Shown here: one piece after another, positions 17,214 through 24,466 of the stretch
How positions within the stretch are numbered: the first letter of the stretch is position 1
How the letters are laid out: every line of letters begins with the position of its first letter
Assembly: GCA_001917175.1 (NCBI GenBank)
Contig: MNTV01000026.1
Span: 3,156 to 67,155, forward strand
Source of the DNA: Azospirillum sp. 51_20
GTDB taxonomy: Bacteria > Pseudomonadota > Alphaproteobacteria > RF32 > CAG-239
Length of the DNA stretch: 64,000 nucleotides
Direction: 5' to 3'
Program-made: the position numbers and the translations under genes
Notes under the pieces: generated by a model
What the model was told of the DNA's origin: nothing
Databases searched by the model: none
The model's input: only the letters and a program-made list of their open reading frames with translations

Positions 17214-18137
17214 TTAAGCTTCGGCCTTTTTGCTCTTTTTCTTTACCGTTTTTTTGGCAGCAGCCTTCTTTTCTTTGGCCGCGGCTTTTTTGGCAGCGGC
17301 TTTTTCCTTGGCGGCAGCTTTCTTTTCGGCTGCTTTCTGCCTGGCCGCTTCGGCTTTTTTCCGGTCGGCTTCCTTCTTTTTCGCCGCAGCGGCTTTTTTC
17401 TTTGCCGCTTCTTTTTCCTTTGCGGCGGCAGCTTTCTTCTTCTCGGCCTCTTTCTTTTTGGCTGCTTCGGCTTTCTTCTTCGCCGCTTCTTTTTCTTTTG
17501 CGGCGGCAGCTTTCAGTTTTTCCGCCTCTTTTTTTCTGGCAGCGGCGGCCTTGGCTTTCGCCGCAGATTTTCCGGCTTTCTTCTTCACCGTTTTTTTCGG
17601 CTGGCTTTTCAGTTCGGTCCATTTTTTGGAAACGGCAATTGCTTCGTCCAGGTCCTTTTCCTTGCACAAACCGACAGCAACCGGATTCTTCGGCCGCAGG
17701 TTGGCCATGTCGCGGTGCGTGCCGTCCCGCAGAGAAGCAATGGTCGGCTTGGTGGTACCGATCAGCTTGCATATCTGGGAATCGATAATTTCCGGACAAT
17801 TGCGCAAAATCCACAGAATAGCCGCCGGCTTGTCGCTGCGCTGCGACGGCGAAAGCACTTTTTTGTTCTTGCTGTTTTCCGCCTTGACGTTGCGTTCCGG
17901 TTCAACCCCGACAAGCGACGCGGAAGGATCCTGTTCGCAGCGGGCAATTTCGTCCGCCGTCAGCTGACCGCCGGTAACCGGATTCAGCCCGACGATGTTA
18001 AAAGCGACGTCGCCGTCGGCAATCGCCTGCACTTCCAGCTCGTGCAGTTCGCAGAAATCGCCGATTTGTTTAAAAGTCAAAGTCGTATTTTCAACCAGCC
18101 AGACGGCTGTTGCCTTGGGCATTAACGGGGCTGTCAT
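17214..18137 (-). CDS. trcR: TrcR-like cell-cycle regulator (DUF1013) with long Lys/Ala-rich tail
   Basis: A 308-residue protein. Residues 1-175 match DUF1013/TrcR, an alphaproteobacterial family linked to cell-cycle transcription: PKATAVWLVENTTLTFKQI, a helix-turn-helix-like GTTKPTIASLRDGTH and DMANLRPKNPVAVGLCKE. Residues about 178-308 are a low-complexity tail of Lys, Ala and Glu blocks (repeats of AAAAKEKEAAKKK), resembling histone H1 or AlgP tails and probably binding DNA or RNA non-specifically. The usual family length is nearer 200, so the tail is an extension. Start at 18137 has GAAAGGA upstream; a longer frame start lacks one. Confidence 0.85.
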   Translation of the reverse strand: MTAPLMPKATAVWLVENTTLTFKQIGDFCELHELEVQAIADGDVAFNIVGLNPVTGGQLTADEIARCEQDPSASLVGVEPERNVKAENSKNKKVLSPSQRSDKPAAILWILRNCPEIIDSQICKLIGTTKPTIASLRDGTHRDMANLRPKNPVAVGLCKEKDLDEAIAVSKKWTELKSQPKKTVKKKAGKSAAKAKAAAARKKEAEKLKAAAAKEKEAAKKKAEAAKKKEAEKKKAAAAKEKEAAKKKAAAAKKKEADRKKAEAARQKAAEKKAAAKEKAAAKKAAAKEKKAAAKKTVKKKSKKAEA

Positions 18138-18183
18138 TCTTCTGTCCTTTCTTTTTTGTTTTAAGCACACAGATTTTGTGAGC

Positions 18184-18214
18184 AAAAAACCCACATTCCA
18201 TTATAGAATGCAGG
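18184..18214 (-). terminator. Intrinsic terminator of rpmE
   Basis: Nine-bp hairpin (CCTGCATTC / GAATGTGGG with two G-U pairs) followed by TTTTTT on the minus strand, between rpmE and trcR. Confidence 0.7.
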
Positions 18215-18252
18215 TTAATTGAAAAAATTTAAGATAGTATTAAGATTAAATA

Positions 18253-18489
18253 CTATTCGCCGTCGGAAGTTTTGAGACCGAAAGCGCCAAACTTGTTCTT
18301 AAATTTGGACAACTGACCGCCGGTGTCAACCAGACGATAAACGCCGGTCCATGCCGGATGGGATTTCGGATCAATTTCCAAAGTCATCTTGTCTCCGGCT
18401 TTGCCCCAGGTGGATCTGGTGGTGGCTACGCTGCCGTCACTCATTACATAGGTAATTTCGTGATAATCCGGATGAATACCTTTTTTCAT
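18253..18489 (-). CDS. rpmE: 50S ribosomal protein L31, zinc-independent form
   Basis: A 78-residue large-subunit protein at the intersubunit bridge. [22 protein letters not shown] and [10 protein letters not shown] are diagnostic. The Cys residues of the zinc-binding form are absent, as in most Alphaproteobacteria. The tail [13 protein letters not shown] is typical. GGAG precedes the ATG, and a promoter (TTGCTT-N17-TATAAG) lies about 35 bases upstream. Confidence 0.95.
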   Translation of the reverse strand: MKKGIHPDYHEITYVMSDGSVATTRSTWGKAGDKMTLEIDPKSHPAWTGVYRLVDTGGQLSKFKNKFGAFGLKTSDGE

Positions 18490-18524
18490 CTTATTTTCTC
18501 CATATCGAATTTTCAGTTGTCGTT

Positions 18525-18553
18525 CTTATACATTAGAGTTTCAAATAAAGCAA
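18525..18553 (-). promoter_or_regulatory. Sigma-70-type promoter of rpmE
   Basis: Minus strand TTGCTT (18548-18553), 17 bases, TATAAG (18525-18530). Confidence 0.5.
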
Positions 18554-18585
18554 GCATTAATTTAAAAAATTTTAAGCTTTTTCCA

Positions 18586-19821
18586 TTAATCCGCCTGCTC
18601 GAAAACTTCCACCGTGTTTTGCTTGCCGCGGTTGTCGGTATTGACGATTTTGATGCCGAAGTTTTTATAACCGCGGGTCATCAGATAAGAACGGATTTCC
18701 ACCGCCCGGTTCAAACTCAGACGCTTGTTTTTGAAATCGTTGCCGCCGTCGTTGAAGTTGTAGGCGTAGATGAGGATTTTGCTTTCGCCCGGCCGTTTGA
18801 AGCCGTCGGCAATTGCTGCCAGCCGCGCCGTATTTTCGGCCGAAAGCTCAAACACGCCGCCGGCAAAGGCAATGACGTCGGCGGCCGGTTCTTCTTCCGC
18901 CACCGGAATCAGCGGCTGCAAAGCCGGTTCTTTTTCCTTTGCAACGACCGGGGCGGAACTCGTTTTTTCAATTTTTACCGGAATTTTTTCCGCCGGTTTG
19001 TCTTCCGCGGCAAAGTGCTTTTCTCCCTCTTTCCTGCTCTCTGCGGCGGAAATTTGCGCTTTTACCACCGGAACTTCCCGCGACACTTCCGCTTTCACCG
19101 CCCGTTCCGTATCTTTCGCCCGTACCGTTTTTTCGACCTTAACGGTTTTGTCCGCGTCGGCCTTCACCGCTTTATCCGCCGCAGGTTCGGCAACGACTGA
19201 CGAAACCGGCTGCCGGGACACTGCCGGCATGCTTTTCTTTTCAATATCCGCTTTTATCGCCGGTTTTTCTTTTACCGCCGGTTTGGCCTCCGGCTTTTTT
19301 CTCTCTGCCGCCGGCTTTTTTGTTGCGGAAACGATCGTGTTTCCGGACACGTTTTCCTTAACTGCCGCAGGCTTGGTTTCCGCCGCCGCGGGCTTTGCCG
19401 GCAATGCCGCCTTTTTAACGGTTACTGCCTTATCTTCTGCCGGCCTCTTTTTTTGTGCCGCAACAGGTTCGGCCGCCGGTTCGGACTTAACCGGCAGCGG
19501 ACGTATATTCGGTTTGCGTTCGGGAACGGGAATCGTTTTTACCGCCGGTTCGGTTTTTGCTTTTACCGCAACCGGAGTTTTCTCCGGTTTACCCTTTATC
19601 TCAGCCGGCGCCGGCCTGACCGCCCGGGGCTTGTCGCCGATAACCGGCTTAGGCAGCGGACGCAGGGACGAATCGTCAAATACGGGGAAAAGCGGCGCAT
19701 CGACTCCGGCAGGCGCGGCGTCCAGACCGTCCAACACCGAAAGATCAACATAAACGTCGTCGGCCGCCGCCCGTCCCCACAACAGGCAGGAAACCGTTAC
19801 CAACATCCAGACTTTGCGCAT
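18586..19821 (-). CDS. Secreted protein with long Pro/Ala/Lys linker and C-terminal OmpA-like domain
   Basis: A 411-residue protein: signal peptide (about residues 1-20, ending GRAAA), a 280-residue linker dominated by Pro, Ala, Lys, Val and Glu, and an OmpA/Pal-like domain from about 320. The last domain has ILIYAYNFNDGG in the place of the peptidoglycan-contacting 'GHTDxxG' loop, then NKRLSLNRAVEIRSYLMTRG, the characteristic helix. It probably sits in the periplasm and touches peptidoglycan through this end while the linker spans distance. Third gene of an efp-led unit. GGGGGAAGAG precedes the ATG. Confidence 0.82.
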   Translation of the reverse strand: MRKVWMLVTVSCLLWGRAAADDVYVDLSVLDGLDAAPAGVDAPLFPVFDDSSLRPLPKPVIGDKPRAVRPAPAEIKGKPEKTPVAVKAKTEPAVKTIPVPERKPNIRPLPVKSEPAAEPVAAQKKRPAEDKAVTVKKAALPAKPAAAETKPAAVKENVSGNTIVSATKKPAAERKKPEAKPAVKEKPAIKADIEKKSMPAVSRQPVSSVVAEPAADKAVKADADKTVKVEKTVRAKDTERAVKAEVSREVPVVKAQISAAESRKEGEKHFAAEDKPAEKIPVKIEKTSSAPVVAKEKEPALQPLIPVAEEEPAADVIAFAGGVFELSAENTARLAAIADGFKRPGESKILIYAYNFNDGGNDFKNKRLSLNRAVEIRSYLMTRGYKNFGIKIVNTDNRGKQNTVEVFEQAD

Positions 19822-19846
19822 TCTCTTCCCCCGAAAGACAAAAACA

Positions 19847-20647
19847 CTATCCCGCCAGTCTGACGATAAACGCCTCCAGCGAGGTGTTGGTCGCCGCCAA
19901 CTCGTCGGAAACGATCACCTGTTCGATTTTTTCCGGCGCAAATTCTTCCCGTTTCAGGTTATAGACGTAACCGCCGGCTTCGCGCACCAGCAACAGACCG
20001 GCAACCGCCGAATTCAGATTGCTGCCGAGGCTGAGGCAGACATCCATTTTGCCGGCGGCAACGCCGGCCAGCGAGAGCGCAACGGAACCGAGCAGCCGAA
20101 CGTTTTCGGTTTCGGCAAACAAATCGCGGTAAGCGGCGGTATATTCCGCGCTGCCGTGCTGAAAGCCGATTGAGGCCGCCACCAGAGCCGCGGTGCCATC
20201 CTTGACGGCGGAAACGCGCAGACGTTCGTGGTTGCGGAAGCCTTCCTTGTAGGCGCCGCTGCCCTTTTCGGCAAAATACAGCTCGTCACTGGCACGGTTA
20301 TAGACGACCGAAGCCTTGACTTCGCCGTTTTCGCAATAGGCGACGGTGGTGGCAAACACCGGAATGCCGCGGACAAAGTTGCCCATGCCGTCAATCGGAT
20401 TGACCATAAAACAGCATCCGCGGGAAAGCGGCGGTTTGCCGTCGACAAAGACGGCGTCCGGCCGCAGCCGGGAAAGTTCGCTTTTCAGAGTCTGCGCCAC
20501 CCGCTCGAAAGAACGGGAAACGAAATTCTGATAACCGCGCACCGAAGACTGCAGCTTCTCAATCTCGTTGAAGTCGCGGTCAAGCGACGCCGTTGCCTTT
20601 TTGACGGCGCCGACCAAAAGCGTGAGAGTTGGGGAAAGATACGACAT
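19847..20647 (-). CDS. Inositol-monophosphatase-family protein, catalytic residues largely lost
   Basis: A 266-residue protein with the inositol/CysQ phosphatase fold. Motif A normally reads W-x-x-DPxDGTxNF; here it is FMVNPIDGMGNF, with the first metal-binding Asp changed to Asn. The upstream G-E-E pair is absent (VFVDGKPP), and the W-D-x-A-A metal site is replaced by LNSAVAG. Three of the metal ligands known for the family are therefore missing, which predicts a non-catalytic scaffold or a changed activity. Its start codon overlaps the efp stop (TAATG), so it is translationally coupled. Confidence 0.8.
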   Translation of the reverse strand: MSYLSPTLTLLVGAVKKATASLDRDFNEIEKLQSSVRGYQNFVSRSFERVAQTLKSELSRLRPDAVFVDGKPPLSRGCCFMVNPIDGMGNFVRGIPVFATTVAYCENGEVKASVVYNRASDELYFAEKGSGAYKEGFRNHERLRVSAVKDGTAALVAASIGFQHGSAEYTAAYRDLFAETENVRLLGSVALSLAGVAAGKMDVCLSLGSNLNSAVAGLLLVREAGGYVYNLKREEFAPEKIEQVIVSDELAATNTSLEAFIVRLAG

Positions 20648-21210
20648 TATTTGGCTCTTTCGACATAGTTGGCTTCGGCCGTGCCGACCACGACCTTTTC
20701 ACCCTGGTTGATAAACGGCGGAACCATGATGCGGACGCCGTTGTCCAAAATCGCCGGTTTGTAGGACGAAGCCGCGGTCTGTCCTTTGACCACCGGTTCG
20801 GTTTCGGCAATGGTGCAGACGACCTGCTGCGGCAGTTCGACCGCCACCGGACGACCGTCGATGAAATTGATGTAAACGGTCATGCCTTCGACCATAAACG
20901 GACGGGAATCGCCCAAAATGTCGGCAGGCATAACAAACTGTTCAAAAGTTTCCGAATCCATAAAGGTCAGACCGAGAGCGTCTTCATAGAGGAACTGGCA
21001 GTCTTTTTCTTCCACCATCAGTTTTTCGACCGTATCTTCGGAACGGAAACGCTCGTTGGTTTTGGTTCCTTCCTCAACCGACTTCATTTCGACCTGCATA
21101 AAGGCGCCGCCCTTGCCCGGCTTGATGTGGGTTGCCTTAACGACCGTCCAGGGTTTGCCCTTGTATTCGATTACCCAGCCGATTCTGATGGATACTGCTT
21201 GCTGCTTCAT
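20647..21210 (-). CDS. efp: Elongation factor P
   Basis: A 187-residue tRNA-shaped factor that helps ribosomes through poly-proline. Three domains are recognisable: the KOW-like N-terminal domain with the tip loop KPGKGGAF, whose Lys is the usual modification site, and two OB-fold domains ending in VGTAEANYVERAK. The start at 21210 is preferred because AAGGAGT lies ten bases upstream; a GTG at 21222 would overlap that ribosome site. First of three co-oriented genes. Confidence 0.95.
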   Translation of the reverse strand: MKQQAVSIRIGWVIEYKGKPWTVVKATHIKPGKGGAFMQVEMKSVEEGTKTNERFRSEDTVEKLMVEEKDCQFLYEDALGLTFMDSETFEQFVMPADILGDSRPFMVEGMTVYINFIDGRPVAVELPQQVVCTIAETEPVVKGQTAASSYKPAILDNGVRIMVPPFINQGEKVVVGTAEANYVERAK

Positions 21211-21271
21211 TTTCTTATTCACTCCTTAATTTTTGATTTTTTGAATTTTATCAAGATAATTACTCTAAACT

Positions 21272-21805
21272 TTATTTTTTCGCAACTAAAATCTTATAGT
21301 CTTCGGGGCTTAAAATCACCATGTCCGCGGGCCAGGCGGAAAAATTGACGGAACCGTCCATCGGCTCGACCGCCGTCTGCAGCAGAAAAAACTCCGCATA
21401 CCAGTCGGCCAGCGCTTTGGTTTTCTCCGCCCCCTCACTCCAGATGCGGAAAACAACAAAGTCCGGTTCGTTTTCGCTTACGATCATCGCTTCATGACGG
21501 CGGCTGCGGCAGATAACGCCGAGAAAACGACGGCCGAGCTGCCGGCGCAGGGCCGCCATCTCCTTTTTGATTGCCGTTGAGGCGCTCAGATCGGCAACAA
21601 TGCCGTCGGCGCCGAGTTTAACCGCCAGCGCGGCGGCGTCTTCGCCTTCAAGCAGCGCAATTTTTCCGGCCGCCTCAATCTTCCGGATTATCCTGCCGAG
21701 GCAGTCCTCCGGCAGGGAAGCAGACAGAATGAAACATTCGACGTTCTTTTCGTCGATGCAGTTTTCGGCGCTTTCGGCCGTAATTTTGAGAATAAATTTA
21801 GGCAT
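21272..21805 (-). CDS. ThiE/TenI-like TIM-barrel protein, divergent
   Basis: A 177-residue protein with alternating strands and helices like thiamine-phosphate synthase/TenI: AALLEGEDAAALAVKLGADGIVADL and RRFLGVICRSRRHEAM correspond to the family's mid-barrel strands. Conserved phosphate-binding glycines at the C-terminal end are not evident, so catalytic activity is doubtful. It precedes efp on the same strand (61 bases). The thiamine-synthase relation is tentative. Confidence 0.6.
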   Translation of the reverse strand: MPKFILKITAESAENCIDEKNVECFILSASLPEDCLGRIIRKIEAAGKIALLEGEDAAALAVKLGADGIVADLSASTAIKKEMAALRRQLGRRFLGVICRSRRHEAMIVSENEPDFVVFRIWSEGAEKTKALADWYAEFFLLQTAVEPMDGSVNFSAWPADMVILSPEDYKILVAKK

Positions 21806-21820
21806 ATCCGTTTTTGCCGC

Positions 21821-21849
21821 TTGAAAAAATAGTTAATGACCGGTATTAT
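21821..21849 (+). promoter_or_regulatory. Sigma-70-type promoter of the zapA-6S RNA unit
   Basis: TTGAAA (21821-21826), 17 bases, TATTAT (21844-21849), about 48 bases before the first ATG. Confidence 0.6.
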
Positions 21850-21897
21850 CGGGAGATTATAAGCTAACGGCATCGATAAAGAAAGAAAAATTTTACC

Positions 21898-22113
21898 ATG
21901 GAAACAGAAATTTCGCGTTTCAAGGAAACGGCGGAAGCCCTGAACGAAATCGACGCGGCGCTCAACGAGCTGCAGCGGGCATTTGAAAACAAGCGGGAAA
22001 ACGTTTCCCGCCTTAAAGAAACCGCCGCCCGTTCGGTTGCCCGTATCGACGAACTGATCAACAAACTGAACACGGCACGGGAGCAAAATGGCACAAGTAA
22101 CGGTAACGATTAA
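21898..22113 (+). CDS. Small coiled-coil protein (DUF4164-like) upstream of zapA
   Basis: A 71-residue protein, nearly all one amphipathic helix with heptad leucines and isoleucines (ALNEIDAALNELQRAFENK, ARIDELINKL). Alphaproteobacterial genomes commonly place such a DUF4164-type gene before zapA, and here its end overlaps the zapA start by 26 bases. A role with ZapA in division is inferred from context. Confidence 0.7.
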   Translation: METEISRFKETAEALNEIDAALNELQRAFENKRENVSRLKETAARSVARIDELINKLNTAREQNGTSNGND

Positions 22114-22426
22114 TTCCCGCGAATATCCGATTGCCTGCGAAAGCGGTCAGGAAGCGCGGATCATGCAGCTGGCCGGCGTTTTGGAAGAAAAGGCGCGGCT
22201 GTTGAAAGATATCAGCGGACAAATCAGCGAAAACATGCTGCTGGCAATGATCGGCATTCTGGTTGCCGACGATTTGCTTGAAGCGCGCAAAAACAACCCC
22301 GCGCCGGTTGCCCCCGCGGGGGAAGACGCCGCCCGGACCGCTGCCGCCGACCGCGAACTTTCCGCCCGGCTCAGGGTTGTGAGCGAAAAAATAAAAGCTG
22401 TTGCAAAACAGATCGAATCATTATAA
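22088..22426 (+). CDS. zapA: Cell division protein ZapA
   Basis: A 112-residue FtsZ-ring stabiliser. VTVTINSREYPIACESGQE is the typical N-terminal FtsZ-binding globular part, followed by a long helix (LLAMIGILVADDLLEA) that forms the coiled-coil dimer. Overlaps the preceding gene and is followed by the 6S RNA candidate, the classical alphaproteobacterial order. Confidence 0.93.
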   Translation: MAQVTVTINSREYPIACESGQEARIMQLAGVLEEKARLLKDISGQISENMLLAMIGILVADDLLEARKNNPAPVAPAGEDAARTAAADRELSARLRVVSEKIKAVAKQIESL

Positions 22427-22431
22427 TATCG

Positions 22432-22600
22432 GTTTATGGAGAGGTGACTGTCCGGTTCGTAATTCCGCAGATCTTCCGAGCCAACGTAATTTTATCGGGA
22501 ATTGTCCCTGGCAGGATCGTGGTCCTGTTATATGATGCCCACCTATTGAGATGCGGTTCGAGACAGAATGTACCTATACGGCCCGACGGTTCTCTCTTTT
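22432..22600 (+). ncRNA. ssrS: 6S RNA (ssrS) candidate
   Basis: Directly after zapA, where ssrS sits in many Proteobacteria. The ends pair (GGAGAG near 22439 with CTCTC near 22592; CTGTC near 22449 with GACAG near 22561). The apical part has CAGGA-TCGTGG-TCCTG, and an unpaired central stretch around GTTATATGATG resembles the promoter-like bubble. 6S RNA binds sigma-70 RNA polymerase in stationary phase. Ends are approximate; the call rests on position and fold read by eye. Confidence 0.65.
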
Positions 22601-22613
22601 TTTGTTACCTTTC

Positions 22614-22638
22614 AACTCCGGCCGCCGGAGTTTTTTTT
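22614..22638 (+). terminator. Intrinsic terminator after 6S RNA
   Basis: AACTCCGG-CCG-CCGGAGTT hairpin followed by TTTTTTTT. Confidence 0.88.
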
Positions 22639-22656
22639 AATTAACGGAGAAAACTG

Positions 22657-23451
22657 TTGAAGATCATTTATTTGGGCGACGTGGTCGGCCGGGCGGGAAG
22701 AGACGCCGTCTTAAACAACCTGCCGCTGATGCGGGAAAAATACAAGGCCGACGTAATTATCGTCAATGTTGAAAACGCCGCCCACGGCTTCGGCGTCACG
22801 CCGGGAATCGCCCGCGAGTTTCTGGAACGCGGCGCCGACGTTCTGACTACCGGCAACCATGTCTGGCAGCAGCGTGACATCATCCCTTTCTTAGACGAGT
22901 GCAAACGCATTGTCCGGCCGCTGAACTATCCCGACAGCGCACCCGGCCGCGGAGCGGTCGAATTTGAACTGGCCAGCGGCAAAAAAATTCTTGTTACCCA
23001 GGTGCTGGGACGAGTCTTCATGGACAGCGTTGACAACCCCGCGTTTGTCCTCGACCGGCTGTTAAAGAACTATGCGCTCGGCCGCAACATTGCCGCCGTT
23101 TTCGTCGACGTCCATGCCGAATCGACCTCGGAAAAGCTTTCTCTCGGACACTATCTCGACGGCCGGGTTTCCATTGTTGCCGGCACCCACACCCACATCC
23201 CCACCGCCGACGCCCATATCTTAAACGGCGGCACCGCCTACATCACCGACGTCGGCATGTGCGGTAATTACGACTCCGTGCTCGGCTTTGACAAACAGGC
23301 GCCGATCGACCGGCTGTGCCAGCGTTACAACGGCAACCGGCTGGAAGTCTGCCGCAGCGGCGGCACCGTATGGGGAATCGCGGTTCAAACCGACGACAAA
23401 ACCGGTCTGGCCGAAACAATCGAACAATTCAGCTTAAAAGGAAACGAATGA
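22657..23451 (+). CDS. YmdB-family metallophosphoesterase (TIGR00282 type)
   Basis: A 264-residue calcineurin-like phosphoesterase. Metal ligands are seen in LGDVVGRAGR, VNVENAAHGFGVT, TTGNHVWQ and GTHTHIPTAD. Bacillus YmdB hydrolyses 2',3'-cyclic nucleotides and affects gene expression; the substrate here is inferred by family only. The start codon is TTG at 22657, with CGGAG eight bases upstream and the first motif immediately after it. Its stop overlaps the next start (ATGA). Confidence 0.87.
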   Translation: MKIIYLGDVVGRAGRDAVLNNLPLMREKYKADVIIVNVENAAHGFGVTPGIAREFLERGADVLTTGNHVWQQRDIIPFLDECKRIVRPLNYPDSAPGRGAVEFELASGKKILVTQVLGRVFMDSVDNPAFVLDRLLKNYALGRNIAAVFVDVHAESTSEKLSLGHYLDGRVSIVAGTHTHIPTADAHILNGGTAYITDVGMCGNYDSVLGFDKQAPIDRLCQRYNGNRLEVCRSGGTVWGIAVQTDDKTGLAETIEQFSLKGNE

Positions 23452-23900
23452 TGGCGGAAAAGGAATATATCAGCTACGAGGAAATCAACAGCGAATGCAA
23501 AAAACTGGCTTATATTCTTGCCGGATGCGGTTTTAAACGCATTATCGCGGTCGCCCGCGGCGGGCTGGTGCCGGCCTGCGTTCTCGCCCAGTTTCTCGGC
23601 ATCAGGGAAATCAGCAGCATCTCGCTGGCCAGCTATGAGGGCGAAGCCCGCAGCGAACTCAAATGTCTGGTGCCGCCCGACATCCGCATGGACGAGGAAA
23701 CGCTGTTCGTGGATGACCTTTACGATTCCGGCAGCACTTACCGTTATTTGAAAGAAAAATATCCGCGGGCCAAAATCGCCGTTTTGTTCAGCAAAGACCC
23801 GGCAGCCGAGCTTGACTTTCCGGCCGCGCCGAAAGTTCCCGGCCGCTGGCTGGTATTCCCCTGGGAATTTGAACCGATTGAAAGCAGCAGCGGCAAATAG
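23448..23900 (+). CDS. gpt: Xanthine-guanine phosphoribosyltransferase-like
   Basis: A 150-residue purine-salvage enzyme joining PRPP to xanthine or guanine. IIAVARGGLVPACVLA and the PRPP loop TLFVDDLYDSGST are diagnostic, and length and the W-x-x-x-PW end match E. coli Gpt (about 152 residues). It overlaps ymdB by four bases, indicating coupled translation. Base specificity (Xan/Gua versus Hyp) cannot be decided from this reading. Confidence 0.82.
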   Translation: MMAEKEYISYEEINSECKKLAYILAGCGFKRIIAVARGGLVPACVLAQFLGIREISSISLASYEGEARSELKCLVPPDIRMDEETLFVDDLYDSGSTYRYLKEKYPRAKIAVLFSKDPAAELDFPAAPKVPGRWLVFPWEFEPIESSSGK

Positions 23901-23975
23901 TTTTCGTTTTTCCGGACACGGGCGGATTTCCCCGTCTTTTTTCAAAAATTCCCCGCAGAAAGAACAACTTTCCGC

Positions 23976-24004
23976 TTGTCAAAAACCGGTGTTTTCTTTA
24001 ATAT
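23976..24004 (+). promoter_or_regulatory. Promoter of structured RNA copy A
   Basis: TTGTCA (23976-23981), 17 bases, TAATAT (23999-24004). The -10 and the preceding TTTCTT are identical in all three copies of the element, and the spacing is always 17. Confidence 0.7.
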
Positions 24005-24009
24005 CAGTT

Positions 24010-24185
24010 CTGCATCCGGGAGGCCGAATGCGGAGTGTCAGAGCTCCTTCATACAAAATAATATCCCCTGAAAGAGGGAGATGCTGAAATAAGCGCGCTT
24101 TCAAGCGTGACGAATAAGGTGTACTGTATTGTATGAACAGTTCTGAACTCCCTCACCTTGAATTTATCAAGGTGAGTTTTGTTTT
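24010..24185 (+). ncRNA. Novel structured RNA, copy A (stand-alone, about 175 nt)
   Basis: Begins about seven bases after the -10. Order of elements: 5' hairpin GCATCCGG-GAGG-CCGAATGC (24012-24031, one C-A mismatch), the segment GTGTCAGAGCTCC, a variable hairpin (TCCC 24064-24067 / GGGA 24076-24079), a hairpin CGCGCTT/AAGCGTG (24094-24109), then ACGAATAA, a hairpin ACTG/CAGT (24123-24141), GAACTCCC, and an intrinsic terminator CTCACCTTG/CAAGGTGAG with TTTTGTTTT. No convincing open frame. It resembles no RNA family I know. Copy B follows after about 55 bases. Confidence 0.7.
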
Positions 24186-24238
24186 AACCGAAGGTAAATA
24201 AGCAAAACGAGGAGTGGCTGGAGGAAAAAAGAAATCTC

Positions 24239-24267
24239 TTGCCAACGGGCGGCAATTTCTTTAATAT
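24239..24267 (+). promoter_or_regulatory. Promoter of structured RNA copy B
   Basis: TTGCCA (24239-24244), 17 bases, TAATAT (24262-24267); nearly identical to copy C over the whole promoter. Confidence 0.7.
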
Positions 24268-24272
24268 CAGCC

Positions 24273-24436
24273 CTGCATCCGGGAGGCCGGATGCGGTGTC
24301 TAACAAACATCTTCAACGTAAAAATCCTTCTTCGGAAGGAGTGCCGGTAATATGCCGAATAACGGCGACTGCATACGTTGACAGTTTTTGAGCTCCTTCC
24401 GCCTAAGGGTTTTCCCCGGGCGGTTTTGTTTTTTTA
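24273..24436 (+). ncRNA. Novel structured RNA, copy B (about 165 nt), followed by the HTH gene
   Basis: 5' hairpin GCATCCGGGAGGCCGGATGC (24275-24294), perfect 8-bp stem with GAGG loop; variable hairpin TCCTTC-TTCG-GAAGGA (24325-24340); stem GCCG/CGGC (24343-24366) closing a loop with CCGAATAA; hairpin ACTG/CAGT (24368-24385); TTTTGAGCTCC; terminator CCGCC/GGCGG (24399-24423) with TTTTGTTTTTTT. The variable hairpin keeps pairing with a different sequence from A and C, which argues for a conserved fold. Thirty bases after the T-run begins a small HTH gene with its own ribosome site. Confidence 0.72.
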
Positions 24437-24466
24437 CCATAAACAAAATCAAGGGAGTTTCAAACT

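Noticed and set aside
17230..17967. Plus-strand frame rich in Phe, Ala and Leu, like a multi-span membrane protein.
   Set aside because: It is the antisense of the Lys/Ala tail of the TrcR-like gene, which has family matches, a ribosome site and a terminator.
18770..19753. Long plus-strand Ala/Ser/Thr/Gly-rich frame.
   Set aside because: Antisense of the Pro/Ala/Lys linker of the OmpA-domain protein.
24010..24436. Hammerhead, twister or known riboswitch as explanation of the structured RNA.
   Set aside because: The conserved cores of those families that I can recall (CUGAUGA...GAAA and others) are not present, and the element ends in its own terminator rather than leading into a metabolic gene.
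24010..24436. Integron attC sites or IS200/IS605 ends.
   Set aside because: There is no integrase or Y1 transposase nearby, no GTTRRRY-type core was found, and the constant promoter and terminators fit an RNA gene better.
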